Positions 1 to 8,300 of a stretch of 64,000 nucleotides of DNA are shown here, piece after piece. The stretch comes from CBDDCQ01 sp965226285. Its GTDB lineage: Bacteria; Bacteroidota; Bacteroidia; Flavobacteriales; Ichthyobacteriaceae. Positions within the stretch are counted from its first letter, which is position 1. Each line of letters opens with the position of its first letter. The stretch is from NCBI GenBank assembly GCA_965226285.1, contig CBDDCQ010000005.1, positions 558,001 through 622,000 of the forward strand, written 5' to 3'. The translations under genes and the position numbers were made by a program. A model generated the notes under the pieces. It saw only the letters and a program-made list of their open reading frames with translations, was not told the origin of the DNA and searched no databases.

Positions 1-393
1 GACATCTATAGTTACGGTTATTTTTTTGTTATTCTGTAGTTGTTTCCACTTTTTTAGCGCATCTCTATTACTATATATTCCTTTAATTACTATTAAAGTG
101 TCATTGTGAACTAGATATGAATATTTATCTTTCCAAATTAAATCTTGGGTTATAAGCATATCTATATGGTCAAAATCTTCAATATTGCCTACACAAAAAT
201 TTTTAGGTTTAAAATAATGGTACAGCTTTGCTATAAATCTACTGTGCTTTACCTTTATATTTTCATTTAAATCTCTTTTATAAAAACACTGTATAAGTAA
301 AGCATATACAAAAGGAGAATGAACACCGTGTTGATTCGTGGAACGATATAAAAATTTAATATACGATGATATTCTAAACCATAATCTATTCAT
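1..393 (-). CDS. Class I SAM-dependent methyltransferase, N-terminal part (runs off window)
   Basis: The minus strand is open from an ATG at 393 to the window edge (131 codons). The N-terminal region reads RSTNQHGVHSPFVY near residues 18-31, a stretch typical of a small Bacteroidota methyltransferase family that begins just before the SAM-binding fold. The catalytic and SAM-binding part lies outside the window, so the function is inferred from this N-terminal signature alone. The start lies only 4 bases past the stop of the upstream ABC-F gene, so the two are probably cotranscribed. Confidence 0.6.
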   Translation of the reverse strand, partial: MNRLWFRISSYIKFLYRSTNQHGVHSPFVYALLIQCFYKRDLNENIKVKHSRFIAKLYHYFKPKNFCVGNIEDFDHIDMLITQDLIWKDKYSYLVHNDTLIVIKGIYSNRDALKKWKQLQNNKKITVTIDV

Positions 394-397
394 TAAT

Positions 398-2236
398 CTA
401 ACTTTCAGACATTTTTAACCATTTTAGCATCTTTTCTTCCAAGATGGTATTAAGATGCTCTAGTTCACTTGATAATTCTTGTAATTCTTTTAGCAGTATA
501 TCATTATTTGAAAAAATATGATTAATCTTTTCTTTTCGTTTTTCTAATTTTTCAATGTCTTTTTCTAATGCTCTAAACTCCTTACTCTCCTTATAATTTG
601 TTTTGTTCTGAGTATCTTGTTTTTTTACTTGAAATACTTTTTCTCGTTGCTTTTTAGATGATTCTATAGCTTTGTATTCAGTGTAATTACCTATAAAATT
701 CGTAATTATTCCATTACCTTGAAATACAAAAATACTATCTACCAATTTATCCATAAAATACCTATCGTGAGTAACTGCAATAATACACCCACCAAAATCT
801 AATAGGAAATTTTCCAGTACATTAAGTGTAACAATATCCAAATCATTAGTAGGTTCATCGAGTATTAAAAAATTGGGGTTATTCATAAGTACCGTACAGA
901 GATATAGGCGTTTGCGTTCTCCTCCACTAAGTTTAGATACAAATTGATATTGCTTTTCTTTAGAAAACAAAAAACGCTCTAATAGCTGTGAAGCCGATAT
1001 TTTTTTTCCTTTATTTAGAGGGATATACTCGGCTATCTTTTTTACTATATCTATTACTTTATCATCGTGATTAAACGATAATCCCTCTTGAGAATAATAA
1101 CCAAATTTTACAGTCTCTCCCACTACTATTTTACCTGCATCTACTCGTTCTTGCTGCATAATGAGTTTAAGTAGTGTAGATTTTCCCGTACCGTTATTAC
1201 CTACGATACCTATCCGTTCTCCTCTTTTAAAATTATAGTTCAATTTATCTATCACCTTGAGTTTTCCAAAAGATTTTTTTACATTGTGAAATTCCAAAAT
1301 TTTATTTCCCAATCTTGGAAAATTAATCTCTAATTCTACTACTTTGTTATCTATTCTTTTATTTGTTCTCTCTTTAAGCTCACCAAAGGAATCTATTCTA
1401 GCTTTGGATTTGGTACTTCTAGCTTTAGGTTGGCGTCTTATCCATTCTAACTCCTTTTTCATTAGGTTTATTGCCTTACTGATGTTTACTGTTTCGTTTT
1501 CTTCTCGCTCGCTTTTCTTTTGCAAAAAATGGGAGTAGTTTCCCTTGTATTTGTATATTTTTTTATCGGATAGCTCTATGATTTCATCGCATACACATTC
1601 TAAAAAATACCTGTCGTGCGTAACCATAAAAAGCGTAATTTTTTCTCTTGATAGATATTCTTCTAACCATTCTATCATATCTAAATCTAAATGGTTAGTA
1701 GGTTCGTCTAGAATTAAAAAATCTGGATTTTCAATAAGTACTTTAGCAAGAGCTATCCGTTTTTTTTGTCCTCCTGAAAGATGTTTGACTTCATTAGTAT
1801 TAAGTTCATTAAGTTTTAGTGTAGATAATATTTTTTTTATCTTTATCTCTAGTTCCCAAGCGTTAACCTCTTCTATTTTCTCAAAAGCCCTTTGAATCGC
1901 CTCTGTATTACTAGGGTTTTTCATACATTTCTCATAATCCTTAATCACTCTAAGTATAGGTATATCTGCATTGTAGATGACCTCATCTACAGTAAGGTTT
2001 GATCCAAAATTGGGTTCTTGTTCCAAAAATTTTACCTGCAAGTCCTTTCTAAAAATAATTTGACCCGTATCAGGTGTATTCTTGCCTATAAGGATCTTCA
2101 AGAGGCTACTCTTTCCCGTACCATTTTTAGCTACAAAAGCTACTTTCTGCCCTTTATTAATACCAAAAGTAACTCCCTCAAACAAGGTATTTACTCCATA
2201 AGACTTAGATATATTTTCTACGGATAAGTAATTCAT
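398..2236 (-). CDS. ABC-F family ATPase, Uup-like
   Basis: This 612-residue protein has two ABC cassettes in tandem and no membrane segments, the plan of ABC-F proteins that act on ribosomes. In cassette 1 the Walker A is NGTGKS (about residues 38-43), the signature LSGGQKKR (153-160) and the Walker B LILDEPTNHLD (about 174-184). Cassette 2 repeats these as NNGTGKST, LSGGERKR and LILDEPTNDLD. A charged linker joins the cassettes, and the last 80 residues are rich in Glu, Lys and Leu and look like the C-terminal coiled coil of the Uup subgroup. Uup homologues have been linked to DNA-structure and ribosome functions; which applies here cannot be seen. It lies between lipB and the methyltransferase in a minus-strand run. 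Confidence 0.9.
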   Translation of the reverse strand: MNYLSVENISKSYGVNTLFEGVTFGINKGQKVAFVAKNGTGKSSLLKILIGKNTPDTGQIIFRKDLQVKFLEQEPNFGSNLTVDEVIYNADIPILRVIKDYEKCMKNPSNTEAIQRAFEKIEEVNAWELEIKIKKILSTLKLNELNTNEVKHLSGGQKKRIALAKVLIENPDFLILDEPTNHLDLDMIEWLEEYLSREKITLFMVTHDRYFLECVCDEIIELSDKKIYKYKGNYSHFLQKKSEREENETVNISKAINLMKKELEWIRRQPKARSTKSKARIDSFGELKERTNKRIDNKVVELEINFPRLGNKILEFHNVKKSFGKLKVIDKLNYNFKRGERIGIVGNNGTGKSTLLKLIMQQERVDAGKIVVGETVKFGYYSQEGLSFNHDDKVIDIVKKIAEYIPLNKGKKISASQLLERFLFSKEKQYQFVSKLSGGERKRLYLCTVLMNNPNFLILDEPTNDLDIVTLNVLENFLLDFGGCIIAVTHDRYFMDKLVDSIFVFQGNGIITNFIGNYTEYKAIESSKKQREKVFQVKKQDTQNKTNYKESKEFRALEKDIEKLEKRKEKINHIFSNNDILLKELQELSSELEHLNTILEEKMLKWLKMSES

Positions 2237-2268
2237 GAAATAGTTACTATTTTTATCTACTCTAAATT

Positions 2269-2970
2269 TTATTTAATAAATTCCACTTCAAATTGCTCTG
2301 CAAAATAATGAGTAATACTTTGTTTGACTTCTTGCATATTTACTTTTTGTCCAAGTTCTTTTTCCAGTGAAGTTACTCCTTTATTTTGTATGCCACAAGG
2401 TATAATATTATTAAAATAACTCATATCTGTATTTACATTAAAAGCAAAACCGTGCATAGTTACCCATCGAGATGTTCTTACTCCTATAGCACATATTTTG
2501 CGTGCATAGGGCTTGCCTACATCTAACCATACACCTGTTTCTCCGTTAGAGCGATTACTTTGCAATCCATAATCTGCTATAGTTTTGATAATGACTTCTT
2601 CTAAAAATCGTAGGTACTTATGAATATCTGTGAAAAAATTATCTAAATCTAAAATAGGGTAAACCACCACTTGACCTAATCCGTGATAGGTAATATCTCC
2701 TCCTCTATTGATTTTATAAAATGCTGCACCTTTGCTTTTGAGTTGATATTCACTTAAAAGTAAGTGTTCTAATTTTCCACTTTTACCCAAAGTATACACA
2801 TGGGGATGCTCTACAAAGAGAAAGTAGTTTTTAGTAGGCTTCCTTTGCTCTATAGGCAATTCCCTATTGGCTAATTTTGTACTTATTATACTCTGAAAAA
2901 GTTCTTCTTGATAGTTCCAACTCTCTTTATAATCTTTAACTCCTAAATCTTGTAAAATTACTTTTTGCAT
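2269..2970 (-). CDS. lipB: Octanoyl-[acyl-carrier-protein]:protein N-octanoyltransferase LipB
   Basis: LipB transfers octanoyl groups from acyl carrier protein to lipoyl domains, the first step of lipoate synthesis on the 2-oxoacid dehydrogenases and the glycine cleavage H protein. The 233-residue product carries the family signature RGGDITYHGLGQ (residues 89-100), the expected catalytic Lys158 in ARKICAIG and the catalytic Cys192 in IIPCGI, with the usual fold length. It is followed by the ABC-F gene 32 bases downstream. A TAnnTTTG promoter box lies about 60 bases upstream of the ATG. No lipA is present in this window. Confidence 0.95.
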   Translation of the reverse strand: MQKVILQDLGVKDYKESWNYQEELFQSIISTKLANRELPIEQRKPTKNYFLFVEHPHVYTLGKSGKLEHLLLSEYQLKSKGAAFYKINRGGDITYHGLGQVVVYPILDLDNFFTDIHKYLRFLEEVIIKTIADYGLQSNRSNGETGVWLDVGKPYARKICAIGVRTSRWVTMHGFAFNVNTDMSYFNNIIPCGIQNKGVTSLEKELGQKVNMQEVKQSITHYFAEQFEVEFIK

Positions 2971-3284
2971 TTTAACGAAGTTAAAAAAGTCTAAAATTCT
3001 TTATTATCTTTTTATTTCTCTTTGATAGCAAAATTATAAAAAAGTTCAAGAGTTTCCTATTATTTTTGATTATATAAAAACAAAACCATATCTCCTGTTT
3101 TTATTCCTCTTCTAAGAGAAGAGTACTGCAAAGCAACAGAGTTGAGAGAATAGAATATACAGTTTTACTGTAAAGAAGTGATGATATTAGATAGCATATT
3201 GGAGAATTTTTTAACGTGAGTTCAGTATTGTTATGTTGGGGGATATTAGAAATAGTTAAATAATAGCCAAAATTTTTTAGATTT
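2971..3284. other. Gene-free spacer between lipB and the lipoprotein hydrolase gene
   Basis: These 314 bases hold the lipB promoter box and a short perfect hairpin at 3107-3123 (7-base arms, 3-base loop). The hairpin lacks a T run, so it is not a convincing terminator. No open frame or RNA gene is recognisable in the rest. Confidence 0.5.
3029..3036 (-). promoter_or_regulatory. Bacteroidota-type -7 box upstream of lipB
   Basis: The minus strand reads TAATTTTG, matching the TAnnTTTG -7 consensus of Bacteroidota sigma-ABfr promoters, about 60 bases before the lipB ATG. No clear -33 TTTG is seen at the ideal distance, so this is a moderate call. Confidence 0.4.
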
Positions 3285-4232
3285 TTATTTCCCTACTAAC
3301 TTATTATACATTTCTGTAAAAGTATTTTGTTGATTTTTTCTGTCTTTATCGGTTACTTTTTTCCTTGCTTTGAGTCGGGTAAATACATGGAGGTTTGAAT
3401 CTACAATATCTACATCTACTCTTTCTCCTGTGTAGGTTTTTACCCCTTTGTATATAAGTACAGCACTTACGGGTTCTACTACTTTATCTATTTTAGATTT
3501 ATATGCTTTTAAATAGGTTCCTTTGGTAAGTGTAATACCATCTTCCAAGTTACTTTGTATTTGATCTACAATACCATTAAGTTGCTTGAGTGCTTCTTGT
3601 GGATAGTAACGATACCAATATTTTTTAGTTTTTTCATCTGCACCTGTATCGGAGTAGCCTATAATATGACCTACCAAATTTACTAAAGATAGCATTTTAC
3701 TAGAAGGAACTACCAAAGCATCTATTAAAAATACATTTTTTGGTTTGGTTTTATCTTTGAAGTAATGAGCACTAAACAAATCTAAGATAAGAGCACCTGA
3801 GGTAGATGAGCCTCCCAAACTAATATTGTTGAATCCTAATTTCATTAATCTTTCGTATTCTTCTTTAATACTGTCTTGCCACTGTTTCCATGTAGAATTT
3901 TTAAAAGTTTTGTAATTTCTACCATGTCCTTTTAAGAGCACCCTAGATACGAATACTTTACCCTTGTGATTTTCGTCTATCCATTCTTTAAATTCACTCC
4001 ATTCAAAAGTAGTGGCACTAAACCCATGTCCCAGAACGATTACGGGGGTGTTCTTTTCAGCTTCAGTGGGGCGGGATATAGTATAAGAGACTAGGTGATC
4101 TTTTTTACCAATGGAAGGACCTACTACTACATTTCCATCTAGTAGATCATCTGTAATAGATGGCTCAGGATTACAAGCCCAAAAGAGTAAACAAATACTA
4201 AGAATCTTTGTATATTTCTTATTAATTTTCAT
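3285..4232 (-). CDS. Lipoprotein alpha/beta hydrolase
   Basis: This 315-residue protein begins with a basic, hydrophobic leader ending in LLFWAC, so Cys20 is the predicted lipidation site and the protein should be anchored in the envelope. The alpha/beta hydrolase features are a GHG oxyanion-type motif (68-70) after a hydrophobic strand, a nucleophile elbow GSSTSG (141-146) that resembles the GxSTGG form with one Gly replaced by Ser, and a late DSNLHVF segment that can supply the catalytic His. The substrate is unknown; esterase or lipase activity is the likeliest. The ATG sits 9 bases past the stop of the next minus-strand gene, so these two may be one transcript. Confidence 0.7.
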   Translation of the reverse strand: MKINKKYTKILSICLLFWACNPEPSITDDLLDGNVVVGPSIGKKDHLVSYTISRPTEAEKNTPVIVLGHGFSATTFEWSEFKEWIDENHKGKVFVSRVLLKGHGRNYKTFKNSTWKQWQDSIKEEYERLMKLGFNNISLGGSSTSGALILDLFSAHYFKDKTKPKNVFLIDALVVPSSKMLSLVNLVGHIIGYSDTGADEKTKKYWYRYYPQEALKQLNGIVDQIQSNLEDGITLTKGTYLKAYKSKIDKVVEPVSAVLIYKGVKTYTGERVDVDIVDSNLHVFTRLKARKKVTDKDRKNQQNTFTEMYNKLVGK

Positions 4233-4240
4233 TGTTTTAT

Positions 4241-4831
4241 CTAATTAAAAAGTTTTAAAATATCATAATAAACACCTAGTCTAAAGAATAGCGGAAATAT
4301 CATAGAACCTGAACCACTACCATCCGTCGATGTCAAATTATAGCCTATAGACAGGCTTGCCATAAAGGGAATTTTTTTAGTTTGGTACACTCCTCCTGCT
4401 TCTAATGAAAGTAGCATAGAAGAACTAGATAAATCTTTAAATATTTCAAATTCATAATCGCTATAGTTTATTCCTATATTTATTTTAGTAAAAGGTCTGA
4501 AACGATAATTTTTTAAAAATAAGTATAACGTTGAAAATACATAATTATCTACCTTTAGGGCATTGGAACCTATGGCACTACCCAGTCGGCTGGTAATGTA
4601 GTCAAATCCCAAAAATAATCTGTCATTTTGCCAAATAGGCGAATATAAGATACTCAGCCCATTTTCGTAATATCCTCCATAAGTTTTTTGGAATAAAAAC
4701 CCCGTATATAATTGTTGTTGAACCTTTTCATCTTTTATCTTTTTATCTTGGGCTTGTGTATGGTATGAATAACATACAAAAAACACAGATAGGATGATAG
4801 CTCTATAAATATTTTGAAGGTGATGAAACAT
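4241..4831 (-). CDS. Secreted outer-membrane beta-barrel-like protein, unknown function
   Basis: The 196-residue product has an N-terminal signal peptide ending near SYHTQAQ. The mature part is made of short alternating strands rich in Tyr, Phe, Gly and Ser (for example TGFLFQKTYGG, LFLGFDYITS, KINIGINYSDYEF, GGVYQTKKIPF), the pattern of a small outer-membrane beta barrel, and it closes near an aromatic C-terminus. I do not recognise a named family. A TAAATTTG box at 4868-4875 lies about 40 bases upstream of the ATG. The hydrolase gene follows with a 9-base gap. Confidence 0.55.
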   Translation of the reverse strand: MFHHLQNIYRAIILSVFFVCYSYHTQAQDKKIKDEKVQQQLYTGFLFQKTYGGYYENGLSILYSPIWQNDRLFLGFDYITSRLGSAIGSNALKVDNYVFSTLYLFLKNYRFRPFTKINIGINYSDYEFEIFKDLSSSSMLLSLEAGGVYQTKKIPFMASLSIGYNLTSTDGSGSGSMIFPLFFRLGVYYDILKLFN

Positions 4832-4867
4832 AAATCAAATTTGTAATTTTATAATTTAATTATTGAG

Positions 4868-4875
4868 CAAATTTA
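4868..4875 (-). promoter_or_regulatory. -7 box for the beta-barrel-like gene
   Basis: The minus strand reads TAAATTTG, an exact TAnnTTTG match, about 37 bases upstream of the ATG at 4831. The short leader is the usual Bacteroidota arrangement. Confidence 0.5.
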
Positions 4876-4888
4876 ATAATTCTTTTTC

Positions 4889-5395
4889 TTAGTTTACGAT
4901 TATTTTTTCTTGGGTTTTATCTTTGTTTAATAGCACGCTCTTTTTGAATTGGTTTATTTTTAGATGGATTATATTTTGTTGGTCTTCAAATATTTCAGTC
5001 ATAATAAAACTGCTTATATTAATATGGTCTATATGCTCATTTACATTTTCTATCATAAAATAGCACCAAGTGGCTTCTAAATCAGTTTCTTGACCTATAA
5101 AGCTTATTTTCTTTGGGCTGTTGTTTATATCTACTTTAAATCGCATGTCAAAGTATTTGTAAATAAGCGTATCTAATTTTTTGGAATGTCCTTGACTTTG
5201 TATTTTGATTTCTTTTTTTTCCATTGCAGAGAGTGCTTTTTCCATATCATCTGTAAATACTTTAAAAGTGATTTGAAGCATGCTTTCGGAAGCATTATAC
5301 CCCATCTCTGCTACACTTATGTGGAATTCGTGCTTCTGGTTAGCATGTATGCTCGTACTCAGTAGTAATATGATAATATATATGGTTGTTTTCAT
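4889..5395 (-). CDS. DUF6702 family secreted protein
   Basis: This 168-residue protein has a signal peptide ending near STSIHAN, followed by a mature start (KHEFHISVAEMGYN) and the segment LQITFKVFTDDMEKAL. That resembles the Bacteroidota DUF6702 family, whose members typically open with HKFYVS and continue with a FIDD-like segment. These small proteins are often encoded near an M1 peptidase gene; none is visible here. Function unknown. It is the last recognisable core gene before the defence island, so the island boundary lies between about 5395 and 5590. Confidence 0.6.
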   Translation of the reverse strand: MKTTIYIIILLLSTSIHANQKHEFHISVAEMGYNASESMLQITFKVFTDDMEKALSAMEKKEIKIQSQGHSKKLDTLIYKYFDMRFKVDINNSPKKISFIGQETDLEATWCYFMIENVNEHIDHINISSFIMTEIFEDQQNIIHLKINQFKKSVLLNKDKTQEKIIVN

Positions 5396-5424
5396 TCAAA
5401 AAATCATTGTATCTTTGAGCAATG

Positions 5425-5432
5425 CAAATTTA
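5425..5432 (-). promoter_or_regulatory. -7 box for the DUF6702 gene
   Basis: TAAATTTG on the minus strand, 30 bases upstream of the ATG at 5395, matches the TAnnTTTG consensus. Confidence 0.5.
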
Positions 5433-5589
5433 TGAAAAAATATGAATTGTAAGTACTTTTACGATATATGGAAGCAGTTATTTAAATTATATTCTGAAAG
5501 ATGTCAAGGTGTTTTTCTAGAGATGCAAAGCAAATTATTTTTATTCCTTATGCTACCAGATGGAATATCTTATTGATGAATATACTCAT

Positions 5590-5768
5590 AAGACAAATGA
5601 ATATCGTTATGGAGTTTTTGAATACCGGTGAATTTAATCTATATGCCCTGCGGTTCATCGCTAAAAGTATTTACTTTTTCAATAGGAATAGTTTTATCAT
5701 CAATAATAATTTTCTCCGTAAACAAATATTTATTGTGCGTACTATCTGAGGTTTTTTATTTCTGTCAT
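5590..5768 (-). pseudogene. Remnant of a type III restriction enzyme (res) 5' region with internal deletion
   Basis: From an ATG at 5768 the first 20 bases match the start of the intact res gene (16013 downward) and encode MTEIKNL. The sequence then jumps to a stretch that matches intact res at about 15678-15530 (residues roughly 113-160, including STHNKYLF and IPIEKVNTF). About 314 bases of the original gene are missing, which shifts the frame and gives a TAG at the ninth codon. Similarity stops near 5590. The piece lies directly downstream of the CBASS genes. A plus-strand open frame over the same bases (5501-5749) is only its antisense shadow. Confidence 0.8.
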
Positions 5769-5780
5769 TTTTTTAGATTA

Positions 5781-6281
5781 CTATTTTAAGCAACATTTTT
5801 TATATTTTTTACCACTACCACAAGGACAAAAATCATTTCTTTCAATATTTTTCAATGAATTTTTAAACTCTTCTATACCTTTTTCTCCATGAGACCATTC
5901 TCCCCAAGGTGGAATTTTATTATACTTTTGTTTATATGCCTGCCAAACAAAAAATGGACAGACATACTTTTTGATAAAATCCAATAACTTTTTTGGATTA
6001 GGGTTTTTAAATAAACCTAAACAGCAACTATTATCCTGATTAAAATGATTATCCATACATTTCTCAATCTTATTTCCTATCTCAAAAACCTTACTTGTAT
6101 CTAAATCTATTTTAATTTCATAAAAATCTTTTACAAATGTATCTTTATATGTTTGCTTATCTTTTTCATTTGGATTGTGAATTAGTTTTCTGCCGTTATA
6201 AATAGCACAGATATTTATCTCTCCTTTTACAAAATTACCTTCCAAAAACAAATTTGGAAATACCTGTTCAACTTGCAACAT
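5781..6281 (-). CDS. CBASS-associated E2-like protein with C-terminal SEC-C zinc motif
   Basis: From the ATG at 6281 the product has 166 residues. The segment HFNQDNSCCLGL (79-90), followed by a VCP...Y....PWGEWSHG stretch, resembles the active-site region of prokaryotic E2-like domains in which His and Asn/Asp precede the catalytic Cys (Cys86 or Cys87 here). The tail CPCGSGKKYKKCC (152-164) is a SEC-C zinc-binding motif. Short type II CBASS loci carry an E2-only protein beside the CD-NTase, where it is thought to modify or prime the cyclase through its C-terminus. The frame is open to 6395, but that longer start would overlap the cyclase gene by 98 bases. The ATG at 6281 sits 16 bases after the cyclase stop and is preferred. 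Assignment as E2 is by motif only. Confidence 0.6.
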   Translation of the reverse strand: MLQVEQVFPNLFLEGNFVKGEINICAIYNGRKLIHNPNEKDKQTYKDTFVKDFYEIKIDLDTSKVFEIGNKIEKCMDNHFNQDNSCCLGLFKNPNPKKLLDFIKKYVCPFFVWQAYKQKYNKIPPWGEWSHGEKGIEEFKNSLKNIERNDFCPCGSGKKYKKCCLK

Positions 6282-6297
6282 TTGACTGTTAATATTG

Positions 6298-7242
6298 TCA
6301 GTATTTATCACAATATGGTTTGTTAGCCTCGGTAGTAAAAGCCGCTGCTGAAGCATTTTTGTTATTCTCTTGCAATTCTCCAAACTCATCCCCAAAAATT
6401 TCTCTCCATTTTCTTACACTTTCATTATGATCTTTTTCTTCAAAAGCATCATTGATTTTTGTTACATATAAATTGAATTTTTTTCTAAAATTAGAATATT
6501 TATCCTCATTCCAATGTCTATTAAAATTTTCATCCTCTAAAACAGGATTTTTAACAATAGGCATTTTTTCATTTTGCTGCAAAAAATCATTTAATCTATT
6601 GGATATTTCTTTTAAGGCAGTAGGTAAATCAGAAAATGATTCATTATTGCTTATTTGATTACCTAAAAGAGTGGTTAGTAAAATTGATTTACAACTAAAA
6701 TTTGTTTTAATATCTCTCAGATATTTTAAAAGTTTTATAACTTTTTTAAGATAATTACCTGAATTTTTATTTTTTTCTATCAACCATTCTTTATAAGCCG
6801 TTCCGTCCGTAATTTCAAATTTATTAGTATTTTTATTGCAAATATGTTTTCCCTTTTTTTGTTCTACACAAGGAACAATATCTAAATGAAAATCACCTGA
6901 ATAATCTAAAGTAACACACCTACTTTTTCTGCCTACAATATTTTTATAATTACGATTACCTTTAAATAAGTTATATATTTCATCTATATAATCTTTTGGC
7001 TCAAAATCTTCATTTTCCTTAACATAAACCATCATGTCTGCATCAAAATCCTTATCTTTGGGTGGTTTGATAATGGTTTTTGTTCCATAAGAACCTTGAT
7101 GCTCCATTTTTTGATGGCCTTTAAGATTTCCTCTTAAAAATTCTCTAATTGTTCTTGTTCTTCCTTGAAGTTTATTTAATCTATCTTTGTTTAGATTTAC
7201 TTCATTTTCCATAAATTGATTAAAAAATTTTTCGTGTTTCAT
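6298..7242 (-). CDS. CBASS oligonucleotide cyclase (CD-NTase, cGAS/DncV-like)
   Basis: This 314-residue nucleotidyltransferase carries the GS motif in QGSYGTKT (50-51), the metal-binding DxD in DFDADMMV (Asp67 and Asp69) and a third acidic residue in HLDIVPC (Asp121), the full catalytic set of the polymerase-beta-like CD-NTases. On phage infection such enzymes make cyclic di- or trinucleotides that activate a partner effector. The partner here is the patatin lipase encoded 14 bases upstream, and the E2-like gene follows after 16 bases, so all three form one operon. The C-terminus (ending PYCDKY) does not end in Gly, unlike cyclases conjugated by full E1/E2 systems. The nucleotide product cannot be read from the sequence. 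Confidence 0.85.
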   Translation of the reverse strand: MKHEKFFNQFMENEVNLNKDRLNKLQGRTRTIREFLRGNLKGHQKMEHQGSYGTKTIIKPPKDKDFDADMMVYVKENEDFEPKDYIDEIYNLFKGNRNYKNIVGRKSRCVTLDYSGDFHLDIVPCVEQKKGKHICNKNTNKFEITDGTAYKEWLIEKNKNSGNYLKKVIKLLKYLRDIKTNFSCKSILLTTLLGNQISNNESFSDLPTALKEISNRLNDFLQQNEKMPIVKNPVLEDENFNRHWNEDKYSNFRKKFNLYVTKINDAFEEKDHNESVRKWREIFGDEFGELQENNKNASAAAFTTEANKPYCDKY

Positions 7243-7256
7243 ACTTATTATTGTTT

Positions 7257-8168
7257 TTAATTGGTTAAAAAATCATTTATTCTTTCTTGATAATCTAAAA
7301 AGCATTTATCTGCAAATGCTTTTAGATTATTCAAGTTATTCACTTTATCCATATTATGATTTATAGAATTACTAACTCTTAGGTAATTATTTTTCAAAAT
7401 TAATTGACACATATTAGCAGAGGATTGTGCAGATAACTCTAATATATATTCTATCAATTTTGATTTTTGCCAACCAGTAATAAAACCCCATAACTTACTA
7501 TTTTTAGCGTAACTGATTTTAGATGTACCTGTTCCTAATGAGAGAATTTGAATATCTTCTATTTTTTTATTAAATCTTTTTTCTGACATTGCTTCAGTCA
7601 AACCAATAATAGAAGGATTATTTGCCCACAATCCACCATCGGCTAAGATATAATTATTTTTCATTCTAATAGGATTGAAAAAAGTAGGAGCAGAACAAGA
7701 AGATAAAACAGCATCTGCTATTTTAATTTCTTCATCTCTACTATATTCATCATCTGGAAGGTATTTAGATTTATGAACATAAACAGAGCCGTTGAGAATA
7801 TCAGAAGCAATAATCATTAATGGCTTATCAATATCTCCTAAAGTAATTTTTTGAAATGTTGTATGTAAAATTTTAGATAAATTTTTACTATCATATTTAC
7901 TTTGAAATAAACCTAAAAATCCAAATAAGTTTTTACTAAATATTAATTTCCCTTCTTTTTCATACATACTCATAATTTTATTCAATGGAATATCACAAAC
8001 AATAGCACTTGCTAATATTGAGCCTGTACTTGTTCCGATGATTAGGTCAAAATAATTTTTTAATTTTATATTGTAAGTTTCTTGTATTTTCTTTAGTATA
8101 ACAGCAGAATACAAACCTCTTATCCCTCCACCATCTAAAGACAATATTTTAAATTTTTCGTTATCCAT
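7257..8168 (-). CDS. capV: CBASS patatin-like phospholipase effector CapV
   Basis: The 303-residue product is a patatin-like lipase: oxyanion motif DGGGIRGL (12-19), nucleophile elbow GTSTG with Ser47, and the catalytic Asp177 in LADGGLWANNP. In CBASS, CapV is switched on by the cyclase's nucleotide second messenger and degrades membrane phospholipids, killing the infected cell. It is the first gene of the three-gene operon. A good Shine-Dalgarno AGGAG at 8175-8179 precedes the ATG by 6 bases, unusual in this AT-rich Bacteroidota setting. Directly upstream lies the 3' end of a mod gene, so expression probably once depended on read-through from a type III methylase. Confidence 0.85.
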   Translation of the reverse strand: MDNEKFKILSLDGGGIRGLYSAVILKKIQETYNIKLKNYFDLIIGTSTGSILASAIVCDIPLNKIMSMYEKEGKLIFSKNLFGFLGLFQSKYDSKNLSKILHTTFQKITLGDIDKPLMIIASDILNGSVYVHKSKYLPDDEYSRDEEIKIADAVLSSCSAPTFFNPIRMKNNYILADGGLWANNPSIIGLTEAMSEKRFNKKIEDIQILSLGTGTSKISYAKNSKLWGFITGWQKSKLIEYILELSAQSSANMCQLILKNNYLRVSNSINHNMDKVNNLNNLKAFADKCFLDYQERINDFLTN

Positions 8169-8174
8169 ACCTAA

Positions 8175-8179
8175 CTCCT
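8175..8179 (-). promoter_or_regulatory. Shine-Dalgarno of capV
   Basis: AGGAG on the minus strand, 6 bases before the capV ATG. It starts a few bases after the stop of the mod remnant, so the site came with the CBASS cargo or formed at the junction. Confidence 0.6.
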
Positions 8180-8300
8180 TTAACCATTAAAATTATTATA
8201 AAACTCCCTTGTCATCTGCACATCCTCCTCACTCAAACCAAACTTTTTATCCTGCATCTCACTTGCGTTTACGTACATTTGATTGTTATCTAACATGGCT
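8180..8300 (-). pseudogene. 3'-end remnant of a type III methylase (mod) gene, copy 1
   Basis: Reading the minus strand from about 8300 gives MLDNNQMYVNASEMQDKK, then SEEDVQMTREFY and a TAA at 8180. It closely matches the last 38 or so codons of mod at 9146-9260 and of mod at 18630-18745. Nothing of the rest of the gene is present. The frameshifted ImmA/IrrE gene reads into this piece and stops inside it (8286). Confidence 0.85.

Noticed and set aside
3107..3123. Hairpin with 7-base arms as a terminator
   Set aside because: There is no T run after it on either strand, and it lies over 100 bases from any gene end.
5501..5749. 82-residue plus-strand frame
   Set aside because: It matches the antisense frame of the intact res gene at 15510-15731, so it is a shadow of the res relic on the minus strand.
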